Source: Actinomycetota bacterium
GTDB lineage: Bacteria > Actinomycetota > Actinomycetes > Nanopelagicales > Nanopelagicaceae
Reading direction: 5' to 3'
NCBI GenBank assembly: GCA_009705185.1
Contig: WLCS01000041.1
Coordinates: 1-7,623, forward strand
Length of the DNA: 7,623 nt
Position 1 is the stretch's first letter. Every line of letters begins with the position of its first letter. The notes beneath the pieces are model-generated. The model saw only the letters and a list, made by a program, of their open reading frames with translations. It searched no databases and was not told where the DNA came from. This document shows positions 6,945 to 7,623 of the stretch, piece by piece. The position numbers and the translations under genes are program-made.

Positions 6945-7286
6945 TTAAGCCAACTTCTTTGTAGATTTAAATAAAGTAGTAATCACGCTGATGATTAAGG
7001 ATGCAAAGAGTGCAGACCAAAACCCAGTCACGTTTAGCTTTTCACTCCAGCGCGCAGTAAGCGAAAGCATTGCAGCGTTTACAACGAAGAGAAACAAACC
7101 AAAAGTGACGATTGAAACCGGAAAAGTAAGCACCTTGATCAGTGAACCAAAGATGCTATTGATTAGCCCGAATAACAGTGCCACCCATAAATAAGTCCCA
7201 ACCCCGCCATCGACTGTGATTCCAGGGACAACCAACGTTGCAATCCACATTGAGAATGCAAGCACTGCCCAACGTACGAAGATCAT
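6945..7286 (-). CDS. small four-helix membrane protein, PF04020 (phage holin 4_2 / YvlD-like) family
   Basis: This 113-aa protein is almost entirely hydrophobic, with helices at about 4-21, 32-50, 53-76 and 88-107. The opening FVRWAVLAFSMWIATLVVPGI and the central block GLINSIF...KVLTFPVSIVTFGLFLFVVNAA match what I know of the PF04020 family, recognised by the Leu/Phe-Pro-hydrophobic-Thr-hydrophobic-Gly-Leu-Phe segment. Despite the family name this is a widespread chromosomal gene, and nothing phage-related surrounds it. Its function is not established; a cell-envelope role is only a guess. The ATG shares a base with the stop of the upstream iron-sulfur subunit (TAATG, 7288-7284), indicating coupled translation within the operon. 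Confidence 0.82.
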   Translation of the reverse strand: MIFVRWAVLAFSMWIATLVVPGITVDGGVGTYLWVALLFGLINSIFGSLIKVLTFPVSIVTFGLFLFVVNAAMLSLTARWSEKLNVTGFWSALFASLIISVITTLFKSTKKLA

Positions 7287-7623
7287 TAGTCGCGCTTTTC
7301 TCGCTTGAGAAGTCCAGCAAACATGCGTGCTGGATCATACTTAATATCTACAACGCGCTCCTTCATAGGAATGATTGCGTTGTCAGTAATACGGATGTGC
7401 TCTGGGCACACTTCAGTACAGCACTTTGTAATGTTGCACATTCCAAGACCGTGCTCTTCTTGTGCTGAGCGTTTACGATTCTTCAACATATCAAGTGGGT
7501 GCATATCTAGTTCTGCGATACGAATAAAGAAACGTGGGCCAGCGAATGACTTCTTATTCTATTCGTGGTCGCGGATAACGTGGCATGTGTTTTGGCATAA
7601 GAAGCACTCGATACATTTGCGGA
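7286..7623 (-). pseudogene. sdhB: succinate dehydrogenase/fumarate reductase iron-sulfur subunit, 3' part, interrupted by an in-frame TAG
   Basis: This is the C-terminal part of the iron-sulfur subunit that passes electrons from the FAD subunit toward quinone in the TCA cycle; the 5' end is outside the window. Reading in from the edge, the frame gives RKCIECFLCQNTCHVIRDHE, then TAG (7561-7559), then NKKSFAGPRFFIRIAELD, MHPLDML and on to TAA at 7288. The CxxCxxCxxxC cluster motif lies before the stop; the second set (CNITKCCTEVCPEHI) and a conserved tail (ITDNAIIPMKERV) lie after it. Both sides share one frame and resemble Streptomyces-type FrdB/SdhB, where I recall Glu at the stop position, so one GAG-to-TAG change would explain it. 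Restart at the ATG at 7504 is unlikely: it has no Shine-Dalgarno sequence and would lose the first cluster motif. A sequencing error, a true null allele or readthrough remain possible. TAG is an ordinary stop elsewhere here (putA, pepP). Confidence 0.85.

Noticed and set aside
6945..7286. A phage remnant or lysis cassette, suggested by the 'holin' family name
   Set aside because: No endolysin, integrase, structural gene or attachment site is present; PF04020 proteins are common chromosomal membrane proteins.
7156..7504. Open frames opposite and within the sdhB and membrane-protein genes, including 7238-7468 plus strand and 7156-7338 minus strand
   Set aside because: They are shadows of conserved coding frames, with no family resemblance and no ribosome binding site.
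7559..7561. TAG read as pyrrolysine or as a reassigned codon
   Set aside because: TAG terminates putA and pepP in this window, and no pyrrolysine genes are visible; a point change or sequencing error is simpler.

Overview
The window reads as an ordinary chromosomal segment of a low-GC, streamlined actinobacterium. The best guess is a freshwater acI/Nanopelagicales-type organism ('Ca. Planktophila' or 'Ca. Nanopelagicus'). This rests on the Actinobacteria-like protein sequences (PutA without a DNA-binding domain, the FrdB/SdhB-like C-terminus, a paired FluC), the AT-leaning base composition and very tight packing with overlapping genes. No phylogeny could be run, so the placement is inference. 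No mobile element, CRISPR array, phage module or origin was seen, and no stretch over 60 bp lies outside a gene or RNA.

Left block, all on the minus strand and read from right to left: putA (bifunctional proline dehydrogenase / P5C dehydrogenase), then an exported, C-terminally membrane-anchored endonuclease/exonuclease/phosphatase-fold enzyme whose ribosome binding site overlaps the putA stop codon, then tRNA-Ser(GCU), which runs to the window edge.

Middle: a short divergent control region separates putA from pepP (Xaa-Pro aminopeptidase, plus strand). The pepP promoter has a -10 box exactly 7 to 12 bases before the A of its ATG and there is no Shine-Dalgarno sequence, so the mRNA is probably leaderless. 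PepP acts on X-Pro bonds and PutA oxidises proline to glutamate, so the pair makes sense as a peptide-proline scavenging module.

Right block, minus strand: the 3' part of a succinate dehydrogenase/fumarate reductase iron-sulfur subunit gene, a four-helix PF04020-type membrane protein, and two fluoride channel subunits (fluC/crcB pair). They are joined by a TAATG overlap, a 14-bp gap and an ATGA overlap, so they look like one operon. The operon converges on pepP and overlaps its last 12 bp.

Two things deserve a second look. The iron-sulfur subunit carries an in-frame TAG in the middle of an otherwise perfectly conserved reading frame. The two FluC paralogs have complementary losses in the phenylalanine box, which predicts a heterodimer with one good pore and one degenerate pore. 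No clear new multi-gene system was found.
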